A stretch of 48,430 bases of DNA from Bacteroidetes Order II. bacterium (GCA_016788705.1 JAEUSQ010000066.1:1-48430); one strand, 5' to 3'; shown: positions 32,392 through 40,888, counted from the stretch's first letter. Notes: generated by a model not told the origin, from the letters alone. A program made the numbers and translations.

Positions 32392-33089
32392 AGATTATCC
32401 ATTATTGCTTTATATCGAGTTTAGTGTGGGGAGCAGGGTGTATCCCAAAAACACCATCGCCCTTAACCGTTTCGGCAGCGGCTTCTCTTGCCGACGTGAT
32501 GACAGCGTTGGCTTCGGCATACAGCAAAGAAGCCCCGCATCAAGCCATCCGGTTAAATTTGGGCGGGAGCGGTCTTTTGGCGCGGCAGATAGAGGCCGGT
32601 GCAAAAGCAGATTTATTTATCTCGGCAGATGTGAGTTGGGTGCGTTATCTGGCGAAAATAAAAAAAATAACGATAGTTGATACCAGTTCGATCGGAAATT
32701 CCTTGGTAGTCTTTGTTCACACCAAGGGCATGACCCTTCAACATGCCAAGCGCATTGTCCTTGCAGACCCCAGGTCGGTTCCTGCGGGCCGTTACGCAAA
32801 AATGGCCTTGTCGTGTATGGGCCACTGGACCGCTCTTTCCCCCAAAATGATTCCGGTGCAAGACGTAAAAGCGGTCGTTCGCACCTTGCAACTCCGTGCG
32901 GCGGACGTCGGTTTTGCCTATGCTACCGACGTACTCCCCCATTTGATCCGAATACCGTACCCCTCAGAAAACTGTTTACCCAAGATCCGGTATGGCATTG
33001 CGGCAACCAAAGACGGTTTGGGTTTTGCACAGTTCCTTTTGTCGGACGAAGCGAAAAAAATCTGGAAGAAATATGGGTTTAACGTATGA
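32388..33089 (+). CDS. modA: Molybdate ABC transporter substrate-binding protein
   Basis: ATG 32388 overlaps the preceding TGA by 4 bases and gives 233 residues with a lipoprotein-like signal (SLVWGAGC). Family motifs are TVSAAASLADVMTALASAY, LNLGGSGLLARQIEAGAKADLFISAD, VFVHTKG, RIVLADPRSVPAGRYAK, VQDVKAVVRTLQLRAADVGFAYATDV and GLGFAQFLLSDEAKKIW. It captures molybdate (possibly tungstate) outside the inner membrane and hands it to ModB. The gene overlaps modB by ATGA as well. Confidence 0.92.
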   Translation: MKIIHYCFISSLVWGAGCIPKTPSPLTVSAAASLADVMTALASAYSKEAPHQAIRLNLGGSGLLARQIEAGAKADLFISADVSWVRYLAKIKKITIVDTSSIGNSLVVFVHTKGMTLQHAKRIVLADPRSVPAGRYAKMALSCMGHWTALSPKMIPVQDVKAVVRTLQLRAADVGFAYATDVLPHLIRIPYPSENCLPKIRYGIAATKDGLGFAQFLLSDEAKKIWKKYGFNV

Positions 33090-33727
33090 TAGATAATGAC
33101 TTGTCTTCGGTCATACTGCGTTCATTATGGGTGGCTTCTATGGCGGTAGGAGTGGGGGTGATTCCGGCGGTTTTCTGGGCCTTTCGGATGTCGCGCAAAC
33201 ACAATCTCTTCTGGGTGGTGATGGAATATTTTTTATATGTTCCAATGGTCTTTCCTCCGGTGGTCATTGGATGGTGGCTACTACAAATAAAATTTTTACA
33301 GTTTAATATTTGGGGGGCAGTGGTGGCCGCCTGTGTGGTTGCTTTTCCGTTATTAACCCAAACCATGCGGGCGGCCTTCGACCAAATAGACCCTTCATTA
33401 GAAGATGCCATGCGGGTGGATGGCGGGGGAAAATGGCCTATTTTTCGTTATTTATACCTTCCACTTGGATTGCCCGGTATGCTCGCAGGGGCGGTTTTGG
33501 CCTTTGCACGTGCCCTGGGCGAATTTGGTGCAACGATGGTGGTGGCAGGCAATATTCCCGGAGAGACCGAAACCCTGTCTCTGGCAATATATGCAAGTCT
33601 TCAACGGCCCAATGGAGAGATGTTTTTGTATCCGTTATTGTTTGCTTGTTCCCTGCTGTCTGTCGCAGCCGTATTGGTTCATGCCTTACTCCGGCAACTT
33701 ACACGAAAACGATTGGGACAGATGTAA
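33086..33727 (+). CDS. modB: Molybdate ABC transporter permease
   Basis: The 213-residue protein has about five membrane helices. It carries the permease coupling motif EDAMRVDGGGKWPIFRYLYLP and the ModB-typical ARALGEFGATMVVAGNIPGETETLSLAIY. It forms the dimeric inner-membrane channel for molybdate. The ATP-binding subunit ModC, normally the next gene, is absent; the downstream sequence is AT-rich and non-coding for 260 bases. An unlinked PotA/CysA-like ATPase lies at 41359-42351. Confidence 0.92.
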   Translation: MIDNDLSSVILRSLWVASMAVGVGVIPAVFWAFRMSRKHNLFWVVMEYFLYVPMVFPPVVIGWWLLQIKFLQFNIWGAVVAACVVAFPLLTQTMRAAFDQIDPSLEDAMRVDGGGKWPIFRYLYLPLGLPGMLAGAVLAFARALGEFGATMVVAGNIPGETETLSLAIYASLQRPNGEMFLYPLLFACSLLSVAAVLVHALLRQLTRKRLGQM

Positions 33728-33787
33728 TTCGCAACTGAACTACGCCTATATGGGGCTTAGGGTGAAAGGATGCAATGGCTTATTTGG

Positions 33788-33810
33788 AAACAAACACCAG
33801 ACGTTTGTTT
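33788..33810 (+). terminator. Possible weak terminator after modB
   Basis: AAACAAAC (33788-33795) pairs with GTTTGTTT (33803-33810) around a 7-base loop and is followed by TGTCC. The stem is AT-rich and the T tract is short, so strength is doubtful. Confidence 0.35.
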
Positions 33811-33864
33811 TGTCCAAAATCTATTAATAGCCACATAATAGGTGTAAAATAAAATTAATCTTTT

Positions 33865-33883
33865 GTAAGTGTAAGTGTAAGTG
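33865..33883 (+). repeat. Three tandem copies of GTAAGT
   Basis: A short direct hexamer repeat (three units plus one base) lies in the AT-rich gap between modB and the next gene. It may be a slippage site with variable copy number. Confidence 0.7.
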
Positions 33884-33987
33884 GTGTGGTACATATTTTA
33901 TGCAGAAGCATTATATCGTGTTCTAGACTTATTGGTTGTGACTCTAATTTATCTTTTTAGATCCCCCATTAGCCCATTATAGAAGAA

Positions 33988-34950
33988 ATGATGTACACGT
34001 TTATTCGGCCTATTTTTATTTTGCTTGTGCTTATATCGGGCCAATCGGTTGCAGTTGCTCAAAGAATCAGCCCCACTCCAACCGACTCTGTTCGTGTGGT
34101 GCGAATAGAACTAAAAGACGGATCGGTCTTGTTTGGGCAGGTCGCATCCGATGAAGGCGGGCTTTTGGTCTTGAGGTTTGCCTATGGCGAGACTTTGCGC
34201 ATTCCACATACCCTGATCATCCGGCGCGAGGTGCTTGCTCAATCGCTTTCAGGGCAAATCATCGAAATTGACCCCAACCAAACCCGTCTTCTGTTTGCGC
34301 CCACGGCGCGTCCTATTCCGAAGGGTGATGCGTATATTGCTAATTATTACCTTTTCCTGAACTTTGTGGGGTATGGAGTCACCGATCGCTTTACCATGGC
34401 GGGTGGCTTTTCCATGCTACCAGGCGCACGCATTGCCAACCAAGCCTTTTATGTTGCCCCCAAATACACCCTCTTACAACAAGAACGCCAACAAGTGGCC
34501 ATCGGACTTTGGGCGGGAGCAGCCGGATTGTCGGAATCCTCTCAGATGGTGGGCGGCATCCCTTATCTAAACTACACCCGTGGATCGGCGCAAAAATCGT
34601 TGACGCTGGCGGTGGGCTTGCCTGTCTATCGCCAAAATGAATATGAGTATGACCCCATAACCCAAAGGGATGCCCATAAGTACGTCTGGAAAGCGGGTAA
34701 AAACCTGATTACCGTACTTGGTGGCGAGCGGCAATTAGGCCGAAAAACCAAATTAGTGGGCGAGGCATGGATGTTTTGGGGCAAAGACACCCCAGCTCCG
34801 CCAGAAAACTTGTTTGTAGCCCCAGCCCTGCGGTATTACAACCAAAACTTTGCCCTCGATTTTGGTATGCTGTACATTGGCCCCTCTTCCGATATTATCG
34901 CCATTCCCTATTTAGATGTGGTCTATCACTTCCGCAAAAAACGGGAGTAG
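33988..34950 (+). CDS. Probable outer-membrane beta-barrel protein of unknown function
   Basis: The 320-residue protein has a signal peptide (about 1-25, ending VAVAQ). A small beta-rich N-terminal domain (about 36-85, VRIELKDGSVLFGQVASDEGGLLVLRF, resembling an SH3-like or LSm-like strand pattern) precedes alternating amphipathic strands to the end (YIANYYLFLNFVGYGVT, LNYTRGSAQKSLTLAVGLPVY, ALDFGMLYIG, LDVVYHFRKK). This suggests an 8-14-strand barrel. No family is recognised. It stands alone between AT-rich gaps. Confidence 0.7.
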   Translation: MMYTFIRPIFILLVLISGQSVAVAQRISPTPTDSVRVVRIELKDGSVLFGQVASDEGGLLVLRFAYGETLRIPHTLIIRREVLAQSLSGQIIEIDPNQTRLLFAPTARPIPKGDAYIANYYLFLNFVGYGVTDRFTMAGGFSMLPGARIANQAFYVAPKYTLLQQERQQVAIGLWAGAAGLSESSQMVGGIPYLNYTRGSAQKSLTLAVGLPVYRQNEYEYDPITQRDAHKYVWKAGKNLITVLGGERQLGRKTKLVGEAWMFWGKDTPAPPENLFVAPALRYYNQNFALDFGMLYIGPSSDIIAIPYLDVVYHFRKKRE

Positions 34951-35112
34951 AAAGAGTTTCCTTTATTTGTAACTTTTAGTGTTGAGGGTACTTATCTGTT
35001 AATATTTAAAGAAGTCAAAATGTTTACTTGTGAATTAATATCTAAATGGATTATCTACTAAGTACAAAAACGAAATGAATCACCACGTATCTTTAATCTT
35101 TTTTAAATAGTT

Positions 35113-35568
35113 ATGAGACTTCAAAGTTTTCTTCTGTCAACATTAATCACTTTTCTTTTTACTAATGCAGTAGCTCAATCTCAATCACCTTCCACTTCAG
35201 TTGTGACTTGGTCTGGTATTCATCCTAATGGGCAGACTTTTGGTTCTGGAGGCGGTAACATTGCAATAAGGGATCACTTAGGCAATAGAAATGTAACATT
35301 AACAGGAGGATGGCAGTGGCTAGGGGTTCCTACAGAAGCTGTTGACACGGGACATAACAGATTACGTTATCAAAGCATTTTACAAGACTTAGCAAGCCGA
35401 ATTATAGCTAACTCTACTAATAATTCTTCTGCCCCAGTGATGTTTGAAATGGAAATAGGGGTGCATTCCGTTAATGTAAATACGTCAGATTTGGCAAGCG
35501 GTGTCTATATATATCGTATTAAGACAGATTTATCATCTGTTCATAATCGTTTTACAGTTTTGAAATGA
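35113..35568 (+). CDS. Short secreted protein ending in half of a T9SS sorting domain
   Basis: The 151-residue product has a signal peptide (about 1-22, ending AVAQ), a middle part rich in Gly, Asn and Thr, and a C-terminus (GVHSVNVNTSDLASGVYIYRI, then RFTVLK) that equals the second half of a type A sorting domain. The first half, with the YPNPFNP motif and the LGQxV strand, is missing. The DNA is AT-richer than that of the neighbours. It looks like a gene shortened by an internal deletion, although it still has an open frame. Whether it is secreted by T9SS is doubtful. Confidence 0.5.
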   Translation: MRLQSFLLSTLITFLFTNAVAQSQSPSTSVVTWSGIHPNGQTFGSGGGNIAIRDHLGNRNVTLTGGWQWLGVPTEAVDTGHNRLRYQSILQDLASRIIANSTNNSSAPVMFEMEIGVHSVNVNTSDLASGVYIYRIKTDLSSVHNRFTVLK

Positions 35569-35696
35569 TTATTAGAGGTGGCTTTTAATTTTAATCTCTA
35601 AGAAATTAATAGTCACTATTTTGTTATTGGATAAGTATAGGGTAAAAATGTGTTTTAAAAAAATACTCCTACACAAAACCTTACAGTTAATTTCCC

Positions 35697-36485
35697 ATGC
35701 AACAGACACTAAACGAGCGCGTAGAGCGCGAAAAAGCCGCCCACACCGAGAAGGATGTTTTGGCGGAGAACCTACGTATCAAAAGTCGTTTTCCGCACTT
35801 AGATATCTATCCATCCAAGAAACGGTTGTTTCAAAAAATGGATGCCTATCTTGGCGCGGTAGAAGGGCTATCCGTTTTGGATTATGGCTGTGGACGCGGG
35901 GCTTTAAGCATGAAGCTCTTGAACAACCATGCACAAAAAGTTTGTGGTATTGATATTTCGGAAGTCTATATCAAAGATTGCATCGCCCAAGCAACTGCGG
36001 CAGGTTATTCGCCCCAATCGTATGATTTTCAGGTGATGGATGCACACCAACTCACGTTTCCGGATGAAAGTTTTGACTTGATTGTGGGGTATGGAATTTT
36101 GCACCACTTAGAGCCGCTCGTGGCTTTGAACGAAATTTACCGCGTGCTAAAGCCGAGAGGCCGTGTTTTATTACAAGAACCCTTAGCCGATAACCCACTG
36201 TTGCGTATTTTTAGACACTTTACTCCCGAGGCGAGGACGGAAGATGAGGCTCCTTTTACTAAAGAACAAATTCAGGAATTCATGTCTCTGAACAATTGGA
36301 AGTCTGAATGCGTCTATTGTGGACTCTTAGAAATGCCTGTTTCGATGTTTACTTCTGTGGTTATGCCCCAATCGCCCTATAATTTTTTGGTAAAAGCGGC
36401 AGATAAAATGGAATCTTGGTTTCATCGGAAAAACCTATTGTCTTCCTGGAATCAATATATCCTGCTTAATTTTGTGAAGCATTAA
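35697..36485 (+). CDS. Class I SAM-dependent methyltransferase
   Basis: The 262-residue protein has the SAM-binding motif I VLDYGCGRGALSMKLL (about 60-75), an acidic residue at the end of the next strand (VCGIDISEVY), DFQVMDAHQLTFPDESFDLIVGYGILHHL (motifs II/III) and RVLKPRGRVLLQEP, typical of the UbiE/COQ5-like Methyltransf_11 group. Its C-terminal half (about 175-262) is predicted helical. The substrate is unknown; lipid, quinone or polysaccharide methylation are all possible. No partner gene is adjacent. Confidence 0.88.
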   Translation: MQQTLNERVEREKAAHTEKDVLAENLRIKSRFPHLDIYPSKKRLFQKMDAYLGAVEGLSVLDYGCGRGALSMKLLNNHAQKVCGIDISEVYIKDCIAQATAAGYSPQSYDFQVMDAHQLTFPDESFDLIVGYGILHHLEPLVALNEIYRVLKPRGRVLLQEPLADNPLLRIFRHFTPEARTEDEAPFTKEQIQEFMSLNNWKSECVYCGLLEMPVSMFTSVVMPQSPYNFLVKAADKMESWFHRKNLLSSWNQYILLNFVKH

Positions 36486-36925
36486 AACAGGGTTTGATGG
36501 CATAGCGGAGCGACATACGAAGCAGATGCACGTATATTTTGATCCCGAAGGGACTTGATGCTTGTAGAAATTTGATGAAAGTATTGGATACGACTCCGTC
36601 GAGGTTGCATGTAGTGAAGCTTGTGCCATTGGTTATAAATTTGCACTTCGTCTAAGGATCATTCTTGGAGTGCTTTGGCCAAAGTAGATTGCTTGGTAGT
36701 GGGCATGGTAGTTGTGGCGTATGAAGTAAGTGAACCGTGAATATATAAGGCAAGGTAGGAATAAATGGCAAGCCATAATGGGTGAAAATGCTTGTTCTAA
36801 TTTGAAGAAAGTAGAGGAAGGTAATAAAGTTGGACATTTTTAGAACAGTACTTCCGTTTCTACCAATATTTTTTTGCCGCTTGCCCGCCGGTACTGTATA
36901 TTAATGATCTAAAACCTTCAATTAC
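36486..36925 (+). other. Non-coding gap with a candidate interspersed repeat
   Basis: About 440 bases without a credible ORF on either strand. The first part (36491-36611) resembles an intergenic repeat family; the rest is AT-rich with no recognised element before the TPM gene start. Confidence 0.4.
36491..36611. repeat. Candidate interspersed intergenic repeat
   Basis: This stretch contains the blocks GATCCCGAAGGGACTTGATG, CTTGTAGAAA and ACTCCGTCGAGGTTGCAT in that order, with small hairpins around CCCGAAGGG. The same block order occurs in intergenic repeats I recall from Bacteroidetes and cyanobacterial genomes. Only one copy is present in this window, so repetitiveness is not shown here. 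Confidence 0.35.
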
Positions 36926-37588
36926 ATGGCCAATATCGTTTTAACCGATACCGATTTGCAACGGGTACGTACTGCTGTTCAGCAAGCAGAATCTCGAACT
37001 TCGGGCGAGATCGTGCCTTTTATCGTAAAAAAAAGTGATGCCTATTCTAGTGCAGCGTGGCGTGCATCCGCTTTTGGAATGTTGCTGGGAGCCTTAATTG
37101 GCTTTGGACTTTCGCAGTTTAACAATACGTGGGGCCTCGGCTGGCTCTATACCAACTGGGGAGTGGTATTGTTGATGCTCCTTTTTGCTGGTGGATTTTT
37201 TGCCCTCGCTCATTTCCAAGCGGGAGTAAAGCGATTTTTTGCGGGCTATCTGGCGCTGAACAAACGGGTACAGCAACGGGCTGTTCAGGCGTTTTTGACC
37301 GAAGAGGTGTTTAATACCGAAGACCGGACGGGCATTTTGCTGTTTATCTCTTTGATGGAACACCGTATTTTGGTGATGGGGGATAGCGGCATCAATGCCA
37401 AAGTGCAACAAGAGGACTGGGAAGAGGTGGTGGCGCGTGTAAAGCGTGGAATTAAACAGAATAGTTTAGCAGACGGCTTGGTAGAAGCTATTCAAATGTG
37501 TGGAGACTTATTGGAGCGAAAAGAAGTGAAAATTAAGCCGAATGACCGCAATGAACTATCCGACGACCTGAGAATCCAAGATCATTAA
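36926..37588 (+). CDS. TPM-domain membrane protein
   Basis: The 220-residue protein starts with the first TPM-domain motif (LQRVRTAVQQAESRTSGEIVPFIV, about 11-35). Two membrane helices are inserted (about 47-65 and 76-97), and the domain completes with RTGILLFISLMEHRILVMGDSGINAKV and WEEVVARVKRGIKQ. This split arrangement is typical of TPM_phosphatase/YgcG relatives of Bacteroidota. TPM proteins have been linked to photosystem repair and membrane quality control, but the bacterial role is not known. It is a single gene. Confidence 0.85.
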   Translation: MANIVLTDTDLQRVRTAVQQAESRTSGEIVPFIVKKSDAYSSAAWRASAFGMLLGALIGFGLSQFNNTWGLGWLYTNWGVVLLMLLFAGGFFALAHFQAGVKRFFAGYLALNKRVQQRAVQAFLTEEVFNTEDRTGILLFISLMEHRILVMGDSGINAKVQQEDWEEVVARVKRGIKQNSLADGLVEAIQMCGDLLERKEVKIKPNDRNELSDDLRIQDH

Positions 37589-37810
37589 CAACGCCAGTAT
37601 CAGCCCTTCCGCCACCCAAACCCCATATTACCCTTACACGCCCGCTCCGAAATTCCACTCCGAGGAACAAAAACAGCACCGAATCTGGGCGAATAACCTT
37701 CATTTCTCCGTATCAACCAAGTGTGGTTCATGTCCTCGCACGTTACACTTGGGCAGGTGACCGCCGCGTGAAGCAATTCAACGTTGTTGCTGAACAAAGG
37801 ATGGATTAAA

Positions 37811-37853
37811 CGTTTAAGTAAGATGTTGCCGGAACTTGCCATCTACTTAAACG
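37811..37853 (+). promoter_or_regulatory. Long inverted repeat before lptD
   Basis: CGTTTAAGTAAGATG (37811-37825) and CATCTACTTAAACG (37840-37853) pair over 14 bp with one bulged A; the loop contains TTGCC twice. It ends 36 bases before the chosen lptD ATG. There is no T tract. The rest of the 300-base gap (37589-37889) shows no credible gene. Confidence 0.45.
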
Positions 37854-37889
37854 GTTCTTGTGACGCATTCCCCGTATTCACAACTATTT

Positions 37890-40487
37890 ATGAGGCTGGG
37901 CCGTTTTCGATTTCTACTTTTCGTTCTGATGTTCTTCTTTGTTTGGGGTTCATCCAACGACAATTTATGGGCACAAACCCCCACACCAACTCCTGTAAAA
38001 CCGGATTCATTAGGCAGAAAAAAACAGGCCCCCAAGCAACCCATCCAGTTTACTGCCGACTCGCTCCGCATTGTGTTTGATGATAAAAAAGGAGATATTG
38101 CGCGTCTATCTAAAAATACCAGTGTTGTTTATGACCAAATAAAGGTGGCTTCCCCACTAATCCGGTTCTACTTCAAGGATCAATTAGTGGAGGCTGTTGC
38201 TATCTCGCCCAGTCCAGACAACTTCCCGAAATTCACCAGAGGTTCCGAGACCTTTTCCTCCGAACGGCTCTCCTTTAACTTGAAAACTGAACAAGGACGT
38301 TTTGTAAATAGCCGCACGAAAATGCAAGATGGATTTGTGTTGGGACGGGTAGTGAAGGTACGTTCGGATAGTACGGTTTTTGTGCAACATGGCCTTTATA
38401 CCACCTGCGACGATCCGTCTCATGTGCATTACGCTCTCGAAGCAAAGAAGATGAAAATTGGACGGAATAAATGGATTTATACAGGGCCTATACGGTTGAA
38501 TTTGTTAAACATAAAACTCCCAATCATACTGCCTTTTGGGGCCATTCCTACGTTAGAAGGAAGACGCAGCGGGCCTTTAACCCCTACCTACGGGCAAGAT
38601 AACCAACAAGGGTTTTACCTCAAAGATTGGGGGTGGTATTGGCCCATCAGCGATTATATGGATGCACAAGTGCGGTTCGGGATTTGGTCTCTCGGAAGTT
38701 TTCAGGTTCGTCCAACCTATCGGTATGCACTAAGAAACCGATTTAGTGGTTCTGTGGATCTGACCTATCGCTATGTTGTAACGGGACAACGATATGATGC
38801 CGACCGCAATCCACGATCCGCTTGGGATTTAGGATTGAACCATGCCCAAAAAATTGACCCTTATTCCGATGTATCCGCCAATATTCGCGTTGGTAATAGC
38901 CGTCTTTTGCGGGTACTTTCCGAAAATTTTAATGATCGCATTCTCTCTGAATCTAATCAAAACTCAAATTTTAGTTACAACAAGCGCTGGACGCATAAAG
39001 GCCGCTCGGTTTCTTTGTATGGCAGTTTGTCGGATAATCTAACCACCCGTTCTGCAGCTCTTACCCTTCCAGCCCTCCGGTTTAGTCAACGCTCCCAGAC
39101 CCCTTTTCAGCGTAATTCTAATACTTCTACGCAAAATGCACGGGTATATGAAAATCTTCAATATGATTTAGACGCAGACCTCAATACCAACTATCAGTTT
39201 AGGCCCGTTACCGGAGATACCACGGATAACCGCTGGTGGGAGGGGTTGTTTAATTCTGACGCATACCGAAACACTACAAGGCTCGATCCCGCACAGCGAT
39301 ATTACCTCACTGGGACAGGGAATTTCCGCGTTTCGATGCCTTATACCATGAGAAAAACCCCACTTCGGGGTAAAAATATGGAGCTTACGTTGTCCCCTAA
39401 CCTGAGCCTCCGTGAATACGTGGCTTCCCGCGAAGAAGGACGGCTGCGTATTTGGGGAAACACAGATCCGGTGACAGGTGTTCGCGCATATCGAGACAGT
39501 ACGTTCTACCGGACTGGTATGGTGTTTTTTCATGATCTTAACCTTAGCTTTTCCGCAGGTACGGTGGTTTATGGCACTTTTCCATGGAAAATCGGTACAT
39601 TAAATGGATTCCGTCATGTTATGCGGCCATCCTTATCGTTTTCTACAAGACCTACGTATGAAAATTCACCTTGGAGTTATTTTAAAAACCTCACGGATAC
39701 CGATGGGAAAACGGTTTATGATACACAAAATCAGCCGATAACGTATGCCGTAAATAGCAGTATCCCATCGGGAAAATCCCGCACATTAGGGCTTTCGGTG
39801 GAGAATGTGCTCCGAACCCGCACCGTCAAAACGGATTCCACGGGCACTGTCCGTAAAAATGCCTTTGACCTTCTTAATTTTGGATTTTCTTCTGGATACA
39901 ATTTTGCTGCCGATTCCCTCCAGTGGCAAGACATCAGTATGCGGGGATACACCAATATTGCAGGCCGACTAAACCTGAATTTCGGGGGAACCCTTTCTCC
40001 TTACCAGGGCCTTACTTCTTGGAGTACCTCGTTCTCCACCTCATTGCGTAGCCGTCAAAATACTACGGGCGTTGGCCAAAAGAGTGACAAGAAAAAGACC
40101 GAACTAACCAGTGATTGGACCAATTATCCCATTCCTTGGACGCTGGGACTGAATTTTTCTTATGGCTATACAGCCGCACTTACGACAGGTGCAAAAAGCC
40201 AGCATAGGGCCATTTTGGATGCAAGTTTTAATTTCCAACTCACCGAAAAATGGCGGTTGGAGGGACGTAGTGGTTTTGATTTGGTATCGGCATCGGTTAC
40301 GTCAACCGACTTATCGGTATATCGCGATCTCCACTGTTGGGAAATGGCCTTTTCAGTACGTCCTTTTGGTAAATATCAGTCTTTTCAATTTCGTCTCAAT
40401 GTGAAAAGTGGGAAATTGCGTAGCATCCTTCGTTTGGAACATCCCAAATCCGATATTCGAAGTTCACTGACCGATATTATACGATAG
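37890..40487 (+). CDS. lptD: LPS-assembly protein LptD-like outer-membrane protein
   Basis: ATG 37890 gives a normal signal peptide (FLLFVLMFFFVWG, ending LWAQ) and 865 residues; a GTG at 37860 is the alternative. The N-terminal OstA/LptA-like jellyroll (about 40-170; IQFTADSLRIVFDDKKGDIARL, LSFNLKTEQGRFVNSRTKMQDGFVLG) is followed by YTTCDDPSHVHYALEAKKMKI and by LPFGAIPTLEGRRSG, typical of Bacteroidota LptD. A long barrel ends with NVKSGKLRSILRLEHP. LptD with LptE inserts lipopolysaccharide into the outer leaflet. No lptE is adjacent. Confidence 0.87.
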   Translation: MRLGRFRFLLFVLMFFFVWGSSNDNLWAQTPTPTPVKPDSLGRKKQAPKQPIQFTADSLRIVFDDKKGDIARLSKNTSVVYDQIKVASPLIRFYFKDQLVEAVAISPSPDNFPKFTRGSETFSSERLSFNLKTEQGRFVNSRTKMQDGFVLGRVVKVRSDSTVFVQHGLYTTCDDPSHVHYALEAKKMKIGRNKWIYTGPIRLNLLNIKLPIILPFGAIPTLEGRRSGPLTPTYGQDNQQGFYLKDWGWYWPISDYMDAQVRFGIWSLGSFQVRPTYRYALRNRFSGSVDLTYRYVVTGQRYDADRNPRSAWDLGLNHAQKIDPYSDVSANIRVGNSRLLRVLSENFNDRILSESNQNSNFSYNKRWTHKGRSVSLYGSLSDNLTTRSAALTLPALRFSQRSQTPFQRNSNTSTQNARVYENLQYDLDADLNTNYQFRPVTGDTTDNRWWEGLFNSDAYRNTTRLDPAQRYYLTGTGNFRVSMPYTMRKTPLRGKNMELTLSPNLSLREYVASREEGRLRIWGNTDPVTGVRAYRDSTFYRTGMVFFHDLNLSFSAGTVVYGTFPWKIGTLNGFRHVMRPSLSFSTRPTYENSPWSYFKNLTDTDGKTVYDTQNQPITYAVNSSIPSGKSRTLGLSVENVLRTRTVKTDSTGTVRKNAFDLLNFGFSSGYNFAADSLQWQDISMRGYTNIAGRLNLNFGGTLSPYQGLTSWSTSFSTSLRSRQNTTGVGQKSDKKKTELTSDWTNYPIPWTLGLNFSYGYTAALTTGAKSQHRAILDASFNFQLTEKWRLEGRSGFDLVSASVTSTDLSVYRDLHCWEMAFSVRPFGKYQSFQFRLNVKSGKLRSILRLEHPKSDIRSSLTDIIR

Positions 40488-40501
40488 ACATTAAACTTTT
40501 T

Positions 40502-40543
40502 GGTGTTTGGTACGATTTTAGATATAGATCGTATCAAACCACC
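40502..40543 (+). promoter_or_regulatory. Inverted repeat just before the BON-like gene
   Basis: GGTG-TTTGGTACGAT (40502-40516) pairs with ATCGTATCAAACCACC (40528-40543) over about 15 bp with one bulge and one G-U pair, leaving an 11-base loop. It ends 5 bases before the ATG at 40549 and has no T tract on either side, which suggests an operator or translational hairpin rather than a terminator of lptD. Confidence 0.45.
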
Positions 40544-40548
40544 TAACA

Positions 40549-40854
40549 ATGCAAACCTCTCTTTTTAGATTATCTCCGGCTTTAGCAGGGTACTTCTCCA
40601 AAGGGCGCACCTCTGTTGGCCGTAGTGAAAAAACAAAGCAAGATCAATCCCTATGCTTTTCTGTCTGTCAGTTGTTCGATCACGATTTGGCCCATCTTTC
40701 ATTGAATGGTCTTCATTTTTATATACGGGACGGGATTCTCACCGTTCAGGGAACACTAAAAGACAACATTGCAAAAGAAACGGTGTTTAAACTCTTGGAA
40801 AGTATTGCTGGAATTAAAGAGATTGTGGACATGATAGACCTTTTGGAGGCATAA
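40549..40854 (+). CDS. Small protein with a BON-like C-terminal domain
   Basis: The 101-residue protein has a basic N-terminal part (FSKGRTSVGRSEKTKQ) without a signal peptide, then LNGLHFYIRDGILTVQGTLKDNIAKETVFKLLESIAGIKEIVDMIDLL, which follows the BON-domain pattern (a strand with xVxLxGxV, a helix, then GVxxVxNxL). BON domains bind phospholipid surfaces or act as small accessory modules. Its role is unknown. It is expressed after lptD, possibly from its own promoter inside the gap. Confidence 0.6.
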   Translation: MQTSLFRLSPALAGYFSKGRTSVGRSEKTKQDQSLCFSVCQLFDHDLAHLSLNGLHFYIRDGILTVQGTLKDNIAKETVFKLLESIAGIKEIVDMIDLLEA

Positions 40855-40888
40855 AAAAAAAACGGATACCCGCTTCGGATACCCGTTT
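40853..40888 (-). terminator. Terminator of the acetyltransferase/ABC unit
   Basis: The direct repeat CGGATACCCG-CTT-CGGATACCCG folds on the minus strand into an 11-of-13 pair hairpin (40860-40888) running into ten T residues (complement of 40853-40862). On the plus strand it may also end the BON-like transcript, but the plus T tract is only three bases. Confidence 0.75.

Noticed and set aside
33865-33883. CRISPR-like repeat
   Set aside because: The units are six bases long and directly adjacent without spacers.
37600-37842. 80-codon minus-strand ORF between the TPM gene and lptD
   Set aside because: Its start region lies in the inverted repeat before lptD and its Cys/Arg/Gly-rich text does not look like a folded protein; could be part of an intergenic repeat, but there is no second copy to show it.
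40860-40888. Functional direct repeat CGGATACCCG x2 as an attachment site
   Set aside because: It folds into a terminator for the minus-strand unit, which fully explains it.
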